In this document: one piece after another, positions 1-9,188 of the stretch
Numbering within the stretch: position 1 is the first letter of the stretch
Layout: the number at the start of each line of letters is the position of its first letter
DNA from: an uncultured Paracoccus sp.
GTDB taxonomy: Bacteria; Pseudomonadota; Alphaproteobacteria; Rhodobacterales; Rhodobacteraceae
Direction: 5' to 3'
Length of the DNA: 64,000 bases
Assembly: GCF_945915435.1 (NCBI RefSeq)
Contig: NZ_CAMEFG010000001.1
Coordinates: 105,756 to 169,755, forward strand
Translations under genes and position numbers: made by a program
The notes under the pieces: model-generated
Told to the model about the DNA's origin: nothing
The model's database searches: none
Seen by the model: only the letters and a program-made list of their open reading frames with translations

Positions 1-755
1 GCTATTGGCCCAACAACCAGAAACACGGGCTGATCAACCACCAGTCCACCGTGTTCCTGTTCGACGCCGACACGGGCCGGGTCGAGGCGGCGGTGGGCGG
101 CAACCTGCTGACCGCGCTGCGCACGGCGGCGGCCTCGGCGGTCTCGATCAAGCACCTGGCGCCCAAGGGCGCCAAGGTTCTGGGCATGATCGGCGCGGGC
201 CATCAATCGGCCTTCCAGATGCGCGCAGCGGCGGCTGTTCACCAGTTCGACCGCGTCATCGGCTGGAACCCCCACCCCGAGATGCTGACCCGCCTGGCCG
301 ATACCGCCGCCGATCTGGGCCTGCCCTTCGAGGCCGTCGAACTGGAGCAACTGGGCGCGGATGCGGATGTCATCATCTCGATCACCTCGTCCTTCGCGCC
401 GATGCTGTTGGACGGGCATGTGAAAGGCCCGACCCATATCGCCGCGATGGGCACCGACACCAAGGGCAAGCAGGAACTCGATCCTGCGCTGGTCGAGCGC
501 GCCCGCATCTTTACCGATGAGATCGCGCAATCCACCACCATCGGCGAGGCACAGCACGCCATCGCCGCCGGCCTGATCGGCGAAGGCGACATCACCCCCC
601 TTGGCGCGGTCATCACCGGCCAGCACGAGGGCCGGGGCAATGCCGAAGTCACCATCTTCGACGGCACCGGCGTCGGGTTGCAAGACCTTGCCGTCGCGGC
701 AAAGGTGCTGGAAATCGCCAAGGAAAAAGGCATCGCGACCAAGGTCGAGATCTGA
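1..755 (+). CDS. Ornithine cyclodeaminase / mu-crystallin family protein (5' end missing)
   Basis: The reading frame is open from base 3 at the window edge, so the N-terminus lies outside. The visible part carries the Rossmann NAD(P)-binding segment KVLGMIGAGHQ and the family block around AALRTAAASAVSIKHL. Members include ornithine cyclodeaminase, pyrroline-2-carboxylate/ketimine reductases and alanine dehydrogenase-like enzymes. The sequence alone does not decide the substrate, and no catabolic partner is visible upstream. A hairpin terminator follows the stop codon, so it is probably the last gene of its unit. The family assignment is firm; the specific reaction is unknown. Confidence 0.85.
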   Translation, partial: YWPNNQKHGLINHQSTVFLFDADTGRVEAAVGGNLLTALRTAAASAVSIKHLAPKGAKVLGMIGAGHQSAFQMRAAAAVHQFDRVIGWNPHPEMLTRLADTAADLGLPFEAVELEQLGADADVIISITSSFAPMLLDGHVKGPTHIAAMGTDTKGKQELDPALVERARIFTDEIAQSTTIGEAQHAIAAGLIGEGDITPLGAVITGQHEGRGNAEVTIFDGTGVGLQDLAVAAKVLEIAKEKGIATKVEI

Positions 756-780
756 CACGCCGCAACTGCGAAACGGCTTC

Positions 781-816
781 CGGCCCGGCCCTGGCATATG
801 CCAAGGCCGGGCCGTT
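781..816 (+). terminator. Hairpin terminator after the cyclodeaminase gene
   Basis: Near-perfect palindrome: the arm CGGCCCGGCC pairs with GGCCGGGCCG around a TGGCATATGCCA core, then TTTCAT. It lies 25 bases after the stop codon. The rest of 756-1057 holds no gene; it should carry the promoter of the permease gene at 1058. Confidence 0.7.
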
Positions 817-1057
817 TCATGTCATGCCCGCAGGGGGTGGGGCCGCAGGGTTTCGGACGCTTCCGCCTCGGGCGATTTTATACCGTATTGATAGACAGCT
901 AGTTGGGTGCGCTGAAAATAAGGCGCAATTAACAACGGCGCGCCGGGACATTTTAGCGTAATCAGGCGGGCAGGGAGATCGTGGACAACATCGCCAACCG
1001 CCGTTCACGATGAAATCTGATACATTAGTTTCTGACACATAGGGAGGTTCAGGACGA

Positions 1058-2539
1058 ATGCAACCCGCACAAGAAACCGCAGGGTTCGATCCTGTCGAGG
1101 AAAAGCTGCCGGTCCCCCGCCTCACGGCCCTGGGCCTGCAACACGTTCTGGTCATGTATGCCGGCGCCGTCGCGGTGCCGCTGATCGTCGGCCGCGCCCT
1201 GCAACTTTCTCCGCAGGACGTGGCCTTTCTGATTTCGGCGGACCTTTTCGTCTGCGGCGTCGTGACCATCATCCAGTCCTTCGGGGTGACGCAGTGGTTC
1301 GGCATCAAGCTGCCGGTGATGATGGGCGTGACCTTCGCCGCCGTCGGCCCGATGATCGCCATCGCAACCTCGAACCCCGGAACGGACGGCGCGCGGATGA
1401 TGTTCGGCGCGATCATGGCCGCAGGGGTCATCGCGATCTTCCTTGCGCCATTGATGGGCAAGCTGTTGCGATTCTTTCCAAGCGTGGTGACGGGGACGGT
1501 GATCCTGGTGATCGGGGTCAGCCTGCTGCCGGTCGGCATCAACTGGATCTTCGGCCTGCCCGCCGGTCCCACCGCGCCGCAGCTTGTCGATCCCGCGGCA
1601 ACGGCATGGCTGGAACAGGCCCGCGCCGCCGGTGAGGTGCCCGAAAGCGTGCAACTGGCCCCGACGGTCAACAACCCCGAATATGCCTCGCTCTCGCGGA
1701 TCCTGATCGGGGTGGTGGTGCTTGGCTCGATCCTGCTGATCGCGAAATTCGGGCGCGGCTTCATCGCCAATGTCGCGGTGCTGATGGGCATCGTGGTCGG
1801 GGGCGTCCTTGCCGCCGCCATGGGGATGATGCATTTCGACCAGATCGGCGAAGCCAAATGGTTCGCCCTGATCACGCCCCTGCATTTCGGGATGCCGATC
1901 TTCGATCCGATCATGATCCTGACCATGGTGCTGGTGATGTGTGTGGTGATGATCGAATCCACCGGCATGTTCCTGGCCCTGGGCGAGCTTTGCGGCCGCA
2001 AGATCGAGCGCAAGAACCTGACCGCCGGCCTGCGCGTCGACGGCCTGGGCACCTTCATCGGCGGGCTGTTCAACACCTTCCCCTATACCTCGTTCAGCCA
2101 GAATGTCGGGCTTGTCGGCGTGACCGGCGTGCGCTCGCGCTTCGTCTGCGTGGCGGCGGGGGTGATCCTGATCGTGCTTGGCCTGATCCCGAAGATGGCC
2201 GCGCTGGTCGAATCGCTGCCGACCACGGTTCTGGGCGGCGCGGGCCTGGTGATGTTCGGCATGGTCGCCGCGACCGGCATCCGCATCCTGTCCACCGTCG
2301 ATTTCAAGGGGAACCGGCACAACCTGTTCATCGTTGCGGTCTCGCTTGGCCTTGGCATGATCCCGATGGTCGCGCCGGACTTCAACCAGTGGCTGCCCCA
2401 TTCGCTGCATACGCTGATCCACTCGGGCATCCTGCTGGCGGCGATCGCGGCGGTCGTGCTGAACTGGTTCTTCAACGGCGCACCCAAGAGCAACGAGGCC
2501 GACGCAGCCGAAGCCGCCCGCGCGGCAGAGGCCCACTGA
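1058..2539 (+). CDS. NCS2-family purine (xanthine/urate-type) permease
   Basis: 493-residue polytopic membrane protein of the nucleobase:cation symporter-2 (NAT/UraA) family. The family signature is seen as QNVGLVGVTGVRSR in the second half, and there are about 12-14 hydrophobic segments. The start ATG is preceded by AGGGAGG ten bases upstream. Family members import xanthine, uric acid or uracil with a cation. The downstream 5-hydroxyisourate hydrolase and xanthine dehydrogenase genes make a purine base or urate the likely cargo (inference). It is probably co-transcribed with the hydrolase gene 69 bases downstream. Confidence 0.9.
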   Translation: MQPAQETAGFDPVEEKLPVPRLTALGLQHVLVMYAGAVAVPLIVGRALQLSPQDVAFLISADLFVCGVVTIIQSFGVTQWFGIKLPVMMGVTFAAVGPMIAIATSNPGTDGARMMFGAIMAAGVIAIFLAPLMGKLLRFFPSVVTGTVILVIGVSLLPVGINWIFGLPAGPTAPQLVDPAATAWLEQARAAGEVPESVQLAPTVNNPEYASLSRILIGVVVLGSILLIAKFGRGFIANVAVLMGIVVGGVLAAAMGMMHFDQIGEAKWFALITPLHFGMPIFDPIMILTMVLVMCVVMIESTGMFLALGELCGRKIERKNLTAGLRVDGLGTFIGGLFNTFPYTSFSQNVGLVGVTGVRSRFVCVAAGVILIVLGLIPKMAALVESLPTTVLGGAGLVMFGMVAATGIRILSTVDFKGNRHNLFIVAVSLGLGMIPMVAPDFNQWLPHSLHTLIHSGILLAAIAAVVLNWFFNGAPKSNEADAAEAARAAEAH

Positions 2540-2608
2540 CGCCACCCTCACCGCAAAAGGGCCGCCCATCCGACAGGTGGGCGGCCATCTCAACAACAAG
2601 GAGCCATC

Positions 2609-2962
2609 ATGTCCGGCTATCTGACCACCCACGTCCTGGACACCGCCACGGGCCGCCCCGCGCAGGGTCTGCGGATCGAGCTGTTCCGCCTGTCGGGCGA
2701 GGCCCGCACCCGCATCGCCGAGACCGTCACCAACGGCGACGGCCGCACCGACAGCCACATCCTGCCCGCCGAACGGTTCCAGACCGGCGAATATGAACTG
2801 GTCTTTCACGTCGGCGACTGGCTGGATGCCCAGGACCATCGGGGCGAGGATCCGCGCTTCCTGAACGTCGTGCCCCTGCGCTTCGGCATGGCGGCGCAGG
2901 ATCACTATCATGTGCCGCTGCTGATCTCGCCCTACGGCTACAGCACCTATCGCGGAAGCTGA
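2609..2962 (+). CDS. hiuH: 5-hydroxyisourate hydrolase (transthyretin-like)
   Basis: 117 residues, the usual family length. It has the N-terminal LTTHVLD motif, with the His used for catalysis, and the C-terminal YRGS signature that separates HIU hydrolases from true transthyretins. The enzyme opens 5-hydroxyisourate to OHCU in urate breakdown. AAGGAGCC before the ATG is a good ribosome site. No urate oxidase or OHCU decarboxylase gene lies in the window, so those steps must be encoded elsewhere. An insertion sequence begins 16 bases after the stop codon. Confidence 0.93.
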   Translation: MSGYLTTHVLDTATGRPAQGLRIELFRLSGEARTRIAETVTNGDGRTDSHILPAERFQTGEYELVFHVGDWLDAQDHRGEDPRFLNVVPLRFGMAAQDHYHVPLLISPYGYSTYRGS

Positions 2963-2977
2963 GCCGCCCAGGCACTA

Positions 2978-3000
2978 GCAGGCTGCTGAAGTAGTCGGGC
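2978..3000. repeat. Terminal inverted repeat, left end of the IS
   Basis: Begins GCAGGCTGCTGAAGTAG; pairs with 4313-4335 with one mismatch. Confidence 0.9.
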
Positions 3001-3090
3001 AAGCGGAACGGTTTCCGCCGCGCTTGGCGGGCGGCTTGATTTTCCGGCCTTTCTTGGCCTTGCGGCATGGGGGTGCGGTGGTTCCTGGCC

Positions 3091-4255
3091 TCAAATCGCC
3101 AGCAGCCGCGGCAGCCGGGCAAGGTTTGCCGCGGCCAGCGTGAGGATGAAGCGGAACCGCACCCGCTCCACGCCGCGATAGAGGGTCTGCGCCGCGCCGC
3201 CGACGGTCTTGGACCAGCCGAAAAGCTCCTCGATCCGCTTCCGGTGCTTCTGAGACAGGGCATAACCCTTGTGCCGCGTTGTCCGTCCGTCGATTGCCGA
3301 GAACCGCGCCTTCTGCGCGACATGCGGGGTGATGCAGGCTCGCCTGCAATCCGCCACGAACCCGGCAGCGTCGTATGCCTTGTCGGCGCCCAAGGTCAGC
3401 TGCCTGGTCGATCCCGGCGAATGCCGGTGCATCATGTCGAGCGCCGCCTTGCGCTCGGCACGACCGTCCGCGTGGGTCAAGTCGCCCTGGACGGCCAGCC
3501 CGCTGCGGTTCTCCATGACCGCGTGCCCGATGAAGCATAGAATCGCGCCGGTGCCCGGGGATTTCCGGTAAAGCCGCGCATCGGCATCTGTCGTGGAGGC
3601 ATGCGTCGCGTTCGTGCGCTTCTGGCCCCTGAAATCCACTTCGGCATTTCGGCTGCGGCTGGCGGGGCGGGACATCGGGCGGGTTTCCGGATCGGGCTGC
3701 GGAGATGGGGTCTTGCGGGGCGGCATCCTGTGCCGGAGGATCACCGGGATCGCCGGGATCGCCGTCCTCTTTCGGCCGGATGCTCTTCATGGAAGCCCAA
3801 GCCTTCACCAATGTGCCGTCGACCGAGAAGTGGTCGCCCGACAGGAGCGCGGCGACCTCGCGATGCGCGAGAATGGCGGCCATCACCTTGCGCGACATGT
3901 CCGTGGTGAGAAGGCGGTCGCGGTTCTTGCTGAACACGGTCGGAACCCAGACCTAGTCGTCGATGCCAAGCCCCACAAACCAGCGGAACAGCAGGTTGTA
4001 GTCCAACTGCTCCATCAGATGCCGCTCGGAGCGGACCGAGAACAGAATTTGCAGCAGGCTCGCACGGATCAACCGTTCCGGCGCGATGGAGGGGCGGCCG
4101 AAATCGGCATAGAGCCGATCGAACTCGCCATCGAGGCTCGCCAAGGCGTCATGGACGACCCGCCGGATCGTGCGCAGCGGATGCCTGGTGGGGACCCGCT
4201 CTTCGAGATCGACATAACTGAACAGCGATCCGCTCGTCTCGTCTGCACCGCGCAT
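3091..4255 (-). pseudogene. IS5-family DDE transposase, broken by a stop codon and a frameshift
   Basis: The N-terminal part (4255-3953) has the IS5-type start with HPLRTIRR and ERLIRASLLQILFSVRSER, then hits an in-frame TAG at 3955-3953 after GLGIDD. The same frame resumes with VWVPTVFSKNRDRLL and the first catalytic Asp (DGTLVKAW). After a GDPGDPGDP repeat (near 3760) the frame shifts, and the rest continues in another frame: NAEVDFRGQKR, second Asp in LTLGADKAYD, Glu in KRIEELFGW, ending at 3091. All DDE residues survive, but the gene cannot give one protein. Programmed frameshifting could explain the second break but not the TAG. Confidence 0.9.
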
Positions 4256-4312
4256 GCCTGTCTCCGCCGTTGATCCGCAGCGGGTGAATCATGTTCTGCA
4301 ATCGGCGTCGAG

Positions 4313-4335
4313 GCCCGACTATTTCAGCAGCCTGC
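4313..4335. repeat. Terminal inverted repeat, right end of the IS
   Basis: Ends CTATTTCAGCAGCCTGC, the complement of the left repeat apart from one base. Confidence 0.9.
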
Positions 4336-4340
4336 TAACC

Positions 4341-4374
4341 CAAGGGCCGGTCCGTCGCGACCGGCCCTTGCCTT
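4341..4374 (+). terminator. Rho-independent terminator, probably the original hiuH terminator
   Basis: Perfect 10-bp stem CAAGGGCCGG/CCGGCCCTTG with a 10-base loop followed by CCTTTT. It begins 6 bases outside the IS and faces the end of the minus-strand LysR gene, so it may serve both directions. Without the IS it would start about 20 bases after hiuH. Confidence 0.8.
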
Positions 4375-4399
4375 TTCGGGGTTCTTGCCTTGTCGGGGT

Positions 4400-5314
4400 T
4401 CAGGCCGCGAAAAGATTGCGCAGGTCACGGGCCGCGAAATCGGCGAACAGCCGCAGCTTGGGATCCTGCAGGCGGCGATGCGGGGTCAGCATCCCGAATT
4501 GCGCGGGCACGGGGGCATGTTCGGGCAGAACCTCGACCAGCGTGCCCGCGGCCAGATGCTCGGCGATCTCGTATCGCGGGCGGTTGGCGATCCCCTGCCC
4601 CGTCAGCGCCCATTCGGTCAGCACGTCGCCGTCATCGGCATCGAAACGGCCCGAGACCATCATCTTCAGCGGCCCACCCGGCGCTTGCAGCATCCAGAAG
4701 AATTCCGGGCTGCGCGGATAACGCAGCAGCAGGCAGTTGTGCCGCACCAGGTCGTCGGGCCGTTCTGGCATGCCATGCCGCGCCAGATATTCGGGCGAGG
4801 CGACCAGCGCCCGCCGGCATTCCGCGATGCGCCGCCATTTCAACGCGGAATCGCGCGGCTCACCCAGGAAAAAGGCCAAGTCGATACCATCGGCCACGAT
4901 ATCCACGCTGCGGTCGGACAGCCGCAGCCTGACCTCGACCCCCGGATATTCGTTGCAGAAACGCGGCACCAGCGGCCCGATCAACCGCCGCCCCAGCCCA
5001 AGCGGCGCGGTGACGCGGATCGTGCCATGCGGCATGCCGGAAAAGCCGGAAACGACCGCCTCGGCCTCGTCCAGCGATTCGATCACGCGCCGGGCGCTGT
5101 CGTAGAAGGCGCGCCCGATTTCCGTCGGGACCAGCTTGCGCGTCGTGCGGTTGAGCAGCCGCACCCCGAAGCGGGTTTCCAGGTTCTTGATCCGGTTCGA
5201 GGCGACCGCGGGCGACATCCGCAAATCGCGCCCGCCCGATGTGATCGAGCCAAGCTCGACCACACGGACGAATACGCGCAGACTTTCAAGATAGGACACG
5301 GGCGCTCCTGTCAT
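4400..5314 (-). CDS. LysR-family transcriptional regulator of the xdh locus
   Basis: 304 residues. The N-terminal winged helix-turn-helix (RVFVRVVELGSITSGGRDL, then SPAVASNRIKNLE) is followed by a periplasmic-binding-like effector domain. It lies divergent to xdhA with a 114-bp gap, the usual arrangement for a LysR regulator and its target, so control of purine oxidation by a purine-related inducer is the natural inference. The open frame extends far upstream of the ATG, but only the ATG at 5314 gives a normal LysR N-terminus. The SxxxSxxI..LE pattern (SPAVASNRI) places it in the CrgA/AaeR-like branch. Confidence 0.88.
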   Translation of the reverse strand: MTGAPVSYLESLRVFVRVVELGSITSGGRDLRMSPAVASNRIKNLETRFGVRLLNRTTRKLVPTEIGRAFYDSARRVIESLDEAEAVVSGFSGMPHGTIRVTAPLGLGRRLIGPLVPRFCNEYPGVEVRLRLSDRSVDIVADGIDLAFFLGEPRDSALKWRRIAECRRALVASPEYLARHGMPERPDDLVRHNCLLLRYPRSPEFFWMLQAPGGPLKMMVSGRFDADDGDVLTEWALTGQGIANRPRYEIAEHLAAGTLVEVLPEHAPVPAQFGMLTPHRRLQDPKLRLFADFAARDLRNLFAA

Positions 5315-5428
5315 CTTCAATATTTCTTGGAAAGTCTTATTCTCAATCCGGGATTCCGCAAAACAAAAAATTCGCTGTAAGCTGACCAACGCCCCAGCCA
5401 CACGAACCAGCCAACGACGGAGCAAGCA

Positions 5429-6874
5429 ATGGCATCGGAACTGCGCTTCCTGCTGAACGACACCGAGATCTGCCTGACGGATGCCGCCGGTTCCGACACG
5501 CTTCTGGATTTCATCCGGCTCAAACGCCAGCTTTACGGCACCAAGGAAGGCTGTGCCGAAGGCGATTGTGGCGCCTGCACCGTGCTGGTGGGCCGCCTGC
5601 TGGACGGGCGGCTGCGATACGAGCCGATCAACGCCTGCATCCGTTTTCTGGCATCCTGCCACGGCTGCCATGTCGTCACGATCGAACACCTGCGCGGGCA
5701 GGACGGCCGGTTGCATCCGGTCCAGCAGGCGATGGTCGATCACCACGGCAGCCAGTGCGGCTTTTGCACGCCGGGCTTCGTGATGTCGCTTTACGGGCTG
5801 TGGATGACGAATCCCGATCCCTCGGTGGTGGAAATCGAGAACGCCCTGCAAGGCAACCTGTGCCGCTGCACCGGCTATGAACCCATCGTCAAGGCCGCGC
5901 TGGCCGCAGCGAAGGCGGGCGGCCAGGCGATGGATGCGCTGGCGCTGGAACGCGACCGGGTGACCGAATGGGCGCGCGCCATCCCCGCCGCCCGCGTCGA
6001 GAGCCAGCGCGACGGCGACCGCGCCATCCTGCCCGCCGACAGCGCCGATCTGGCCGCCGCGCTGGCCGAGAACCCCGGCGCCACCATCGTCGCGGGCGCG
6101 ACCGATGTGGGGCTTTGGGTGACCAAGATGATGCGCAACATCTCGCCCACCATCTTCATCGGCCACCTGCCGGAACTGAAGCAGGTCCGCCAGGACGAGG
6201 ACGGCTTCACCATCGGCGCCACCGTCACCTATTCCGAATTCGAGCCGGTCATCGCGCAGCACTATCCGCAGGTGCTGGACTATTGGCAGCGCATCGGCGG
6301 CTGGCAGGTGCGCAACGCCGGCACCATCGGCGGCAATATCGCCAACGGCTCGCCCATCGGGGAAACGCCGCCGCTGCTGATCGCGCTTGGCGGCAGCGTG
6401 ACCCTGCGCAGCACCCAAGGCATCCGGCGCGTGGCCTTGCAGGATTTCTTCATCGAATACGGCAAGCAGGACCGCCGCAAGGACGAATTCGTCGAGGCGG
6501 TCCACATCCCCCTGCCCGGCCAGGACCGCATCGCGGCCTACAAGGTCAGCAAGCGCATGCATTCCGACATCACCGCGACCGCCGCCGCCTTCCGCATCGC
6601 GACCAAGGGCGGGACGATCACCGGCGCGCGCATCGCCTTCGGCGGCATGGATGCCATCCCCCGCCGCGCACAGGGGGCCGAGGCCGCCCTGCTGGGCCAG
6701 CCCTTCGCCGCCGCCAGCTTCGAGGCCGCCGCCATCGCCGCCGAAAGCGACTTCCGCCCCTTGTCCGACTGGCGTGCCAGCGCCGATTACCGCCGCAAGC
6801 TGGCCGGGAACCTGATCCGCCGCTTCTGGCTTGAACAGGCGGGCGAAACCCACCGCCTGAGCCGCGCCGTCTGA
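5429..6874 (+). CDS. xdhA: Xanthine dehydrogenase small subunit (2Fe-2S and FAD domains)
   Basis: 481 residues. The N-terminal plant-type 2Fe-2S cluster motif is GCAEGDCGACTVLVG, followed by the second cluster motif QCGFCTPGF with NLCRCTGYEPI. Then come the FAD-binding domain (IVAGATDVGLWVTK; GGNIANGSPIGETPP) and the CO dehydrogenase flavoprotein C-terminal domain. It passes electrons from the Mo centre of XdhB to NAD+. It is first in the xdhABC-guaD operon; the next gene begins 10 bases after the stop codon. Confidence 0.95.
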   Translation: MASELRFLLNDTEICLTDAAGSDTLLDFIRLKRQLYGTKEGCAEGDCGACTVLVGRLLDGRLRYEPINACIRFLASCHGCHVVTIEHLRGQDGRLHPVQQAMVDHHGSQCGFCTPGFVMSLYGLWMTNPDPSVVEIENALQGNLCRCTGYEPIVKAALAAAKAGGQAMDALALERDRVTEWARAIPAARVESQRDGDRAILPADSADLAAALAENPGATIVAGATDVGLWVTKMMRNISPTIFIGHLPELKQVRQDEDGFTIGATVTYSEFEPVIAQHYPQVLDYWQRIGGWQVRNAGTIGGNIANGSPIGETPPLLIALGGSVTLRSTQGIRRVALQDFFIEYGKQDRRKDEFVEAVHIPLPGQDRIAAYKVSKRMHSDITATAAAFRIATKGGTITGARIAFGGMDAIPRRAQGAEAALLGQPFAAASFEAAAIAAESDFRPLSDWRASADYRRKLAGNLIRRFWLEQAGETHRLSRAV

Positions 6875-6884
6875 GGAGATACCG

Positions 6885-9188
6885 ATGAAACAGGACAGCC
6901 AGATCAAGGGCGCGCCCCATAGCTCGATCCGTCACGATTCGGCGGAAAAGCACGTCACCGGCCGCGCCGAATATACCGACGACCTGCTGGAACTCGTGGG
7001 CACGCTGCATGCCTGCCTGGGCCTGTCGCAGGTCGCGCATGGCCGCATCACCGCGATGGACCTGTCGGCGGTGCGCGCCGCGCCGGGCGTCGTCTGGGTG
7101 ATGACCGCCGAGGATATTCCCGGCGAGAACGATATCAGCCCCAACGGGTTGCACGACGAACCCATCCTTGCGCCCGGTCTGGTGCAGTTCCACGGCCAGC
7201 CGGTCTTTGCCGTCGTGGCCGAGACCCGCGACAAGGCCCGCCGCGCCGCCGCGCTGGCGCGGATCGACTACGAGGAACTGCCCCACGCGCTGGACCCCAT
7301 CGCCGCGCGCGATGCGGGCATGGGCTATGTCACCGCCCCCCTGACCCTGCGCCGGGGCGATGCCGCGCAGGGGTTGGAGAAATCCCCCAACCGCATCGGC
7401 GCGCGCATGACGGTGGGCGGACAGGACCACTTCTATCTGGAAGGCCAGATCGCCATGGCCATCCCCGCCGAGGACGAGGATGTCGTCATCCACGTCTCGA
7501 CCCAGCACCCGACCGAGGTGCAGCACATGGTCGCCCATGCGCTTGGCACCGCGGCGAATGCCGTGGTGGTGAACGTGCGCCGCATGGGCGGGGGCTTCGG
7601 CGGCAAGGAAACGCAGATGAACCTGTTCGCCTGCGTCGCCGCCATCGCCGCCAAGAAACTGGGCCGCGCCGTCAAGCTGCGCCCCGACCGCGACGACGAC
7701 ATGACCGCGACCGGCAAGCGCCACGATTTCGTCATCGACTATGACCTGGGCTTCGACGACAACGGCAAGATCCTCGCGGTCAGGGGCGATTTCTATGCCC
7801 GTTGCGGCTTTTCGTCGGACCTTTCGGGGCCGGTGACGGACCGGGCGCTGTTTCACGCCGACAACGCCTATTTCTACCCCGACGTGGAACTGCACAGCCA
7901 TCCGATGAAGACGAACACCGTCTCGAACACCGCCTTCCGCGGTTTCGGCGGTCCGCAGGGCGTCATCGCCGCCGAACGCTTCGTCGAGGAAATCGCCTAT
8001 GCCCTTGGCCGCGACCCGCTGGAGATCCGCAAGGCCAACCTTTACGAAAACGGCCAGCTCACCCCCTATCACCAAGAGGTCGAGGACCAGATCCTGCCCC
8101 GCATCTTCGCGGAACTCGAGGAAAGCGCCGATTATCACGCCCGCCGCCGCGCGGTGCTGGACTGGAACGCCAGGGGCAGCACCATCCGCAAGGGGATCGC
8201 GCTGACGCCGGTAAAATTCGGCATCAGCTTCACCGCCACATGGTTCAACCAGGCGGGCGCGCTGGTCCATATCTACAACGACGGCTCGATCCACCTCAAC
8301 CACGGCGGGACCGAGATGGGCCAGGGCCTGAACACCAAGGTCGCGCAGGTCGTGGCCGAGGCGCTTGGCGTCAGCATCGACCGCATCAAGATCACGAAAA
8401 CCACGACCGAAAAGGTGCCCAACACCTCGGCCACGGCGGCAAGTTCGGGCACCGACCTGAACGGGATGGCCGCGCTGGACGCCTGCCAGCAACTGGTCCA
8501 GCGCCTGACCGCCTTCGCCGCGCAGGAAAAGGGCGTCCCGCCCGAACTGGTCGAGATCGGCGAAACCGTCCAGATCGGGGATGAGCGGATCAGCTTCCAG
8601 GACTTCGTCCGCACCGCCTATCTGGCACGGATCCAGCTTTCGGCGGCGGGCTTTTACAAGACGCCCAAGATCCACTGGAACCGCGAGACCGGACGCGGGC
8701 GCCCCTTCTACTACTACGCCTATGGCGCCGCCTGTTCCGAGGTCTCGGTCGATACGCTGACCGGCGAATACGTGATCGAACGCGCCGACGTGATCCACGA
8801 CGTGGGCCGCAGCCTGAACCCCGCGCTGGACAAGGGCCAGGTCGAGGGCGCCTTCGTGCAGGGTGCGGGCTGGCTGACCTCGGAAGAACTGTGGTGGGAC
8901 GACAAGGGCCGGCTGCGCACCCATGCGCCGTCCACCTACAAGATCCCGCTGGCATCCGACCGGCCCAAGATCTTCAACGTCCGGCTGGCCGACTGGTCGA
9001 TCAACCGCGAGGCGACGATCAAACGCTCCAAGGCCGTGGGCGAGCCGCCCTTCATGCTGGGCATCTCGGTCTTCGAGGCGCTCGGCCACGCGGTCGCCTC
9101 CTTCGACGATTACCGCACCTGCCCGCGCCTCGACGCGCCCGCGACGCCGGAACGGGTGCTGACGGCGATCGAGCGGCTGCGCAGATGA
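6885..9188 (+). CDS. xdhB: Xanthine dehydrogenase molybdenum-binding subunit
   Basis: 767 residues, normal for XdhB. It carries the aldehyde oxidase/xanthine dehydrogenase a/b-hammerhead domain followed by the Mo-pterin domain. Visible motifs are the GGGFGGKE loop (near residue 230), FRGFGGPQG, the H/T-GGTEMGQGL loop, and KAVGEPP with the active-site Glu near the C-terminus (about residue 720). It hydroxylates hypoxanthine and xanthine to urate. Its stop codon overlaps the xdhC start (ATGA), implying translational coupling. Confidence 0.95.
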   Translation: MKQDSQIKGAPHSSIRHDSAEKHVTGRAEYTDDLLELVGTLHACLGLSQVAHGRITAMDLSAVRAAPGVVWVMTAEDIPGENDISPNGLHDEPILAPGLVQFHGQPVFAVVAETRDKARRAAALARIDYEELPHALDPIAARDAGMGYVTAPLTLRRGDAAQGLEKSPNRIGARMTVGGQDHFYLEGQIAMAIPAEDEDVVIHVSTQHPTEVQHMVAHALGTAANAVVVNVRRMGGGFGGKETQMNLFACVAAIAAKKLGRAVKLRPDRDDDMTATGKRHDFVIDYDLGFDDNGKILAVRGDFYARCGFSSDLSGPVTDRALFHADNAYFYPDVELHSHPMKTNTVSNTAFRGFGGPQGVIAAERFVEEIAYALGRDPLEIRKANLYENGQLTPYHQEVEDQILPRIFAELEESADYHARRRAVLDWNARGSTIRKGIALTPVKFGISFTATWFNQAGALVHIYNDGSIHLNHGGTEMGQGLNTKVAQVVAEALGVSIDRIKITKTTTEKVPNTSATAASSGTDLNGMAALDACQQLVQRLTAFAAQEKGVPPELVEIGETVQIGDERISFQDFVRTAYLARIQLSAAGFYKTPKIHWNRETGRGRPFYYYAYGAACSEVSVDTLTGEYVIERADVIHDVGRSLNPALDKGQVEGAFVQGAGWLTSEELWWDDKGRLRTHAPSTYKIPLASDRPKIFNVRLADWSINREATIKRSKAVGEPPFMLGISVFEALGHAVASFDDYRTCPRLDAPATPERVLTAIERLRR

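Larger units (their letters stand above)
2978..4335 (-). mobile_element. IS5-like insertion sequence, about 1358 bp, inactivated
   Basis: Bounded by 23-bp inverted repeats (2978-3000 and 4313-4335) that match at 22 positions and begin GCAGGCTGCTGAA. The dinucleotide TA stands directly outside both ends (2976-2977, 4336-4337) and may be the target duplication. The single transposase gene runs on the minus strand and is broken twice. The element sits between hiuH and the hairpin terminator that appears to belong to it. Confidence 0.9.

Noticed and set aside
1049..2911. A 620-codon minus-strand open frame opposite the NCS2 permease and hiuH genes
   Set aside because: His/Asp/Gln-rich low-information sequence without a recognisable domain; the plus-strand genes are unambiguous.
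3740..3770. Programmed ribosomal frameshift in the transposase at the GDPGDPGDP repeat
   Set aside because: Some IS5 relatives use frameshifting, but no slippery heptamer is evident and the upstream in-frame TAG would still stop translation, so decay is the simpler reading.
6618..9089. A very long minus-strand open frame opposite xdhB
   Set aside because: No family motif; the opposite strand encodes a complete molybdenum hydroxylase subunit. Long antisense frames are common at this GC content.
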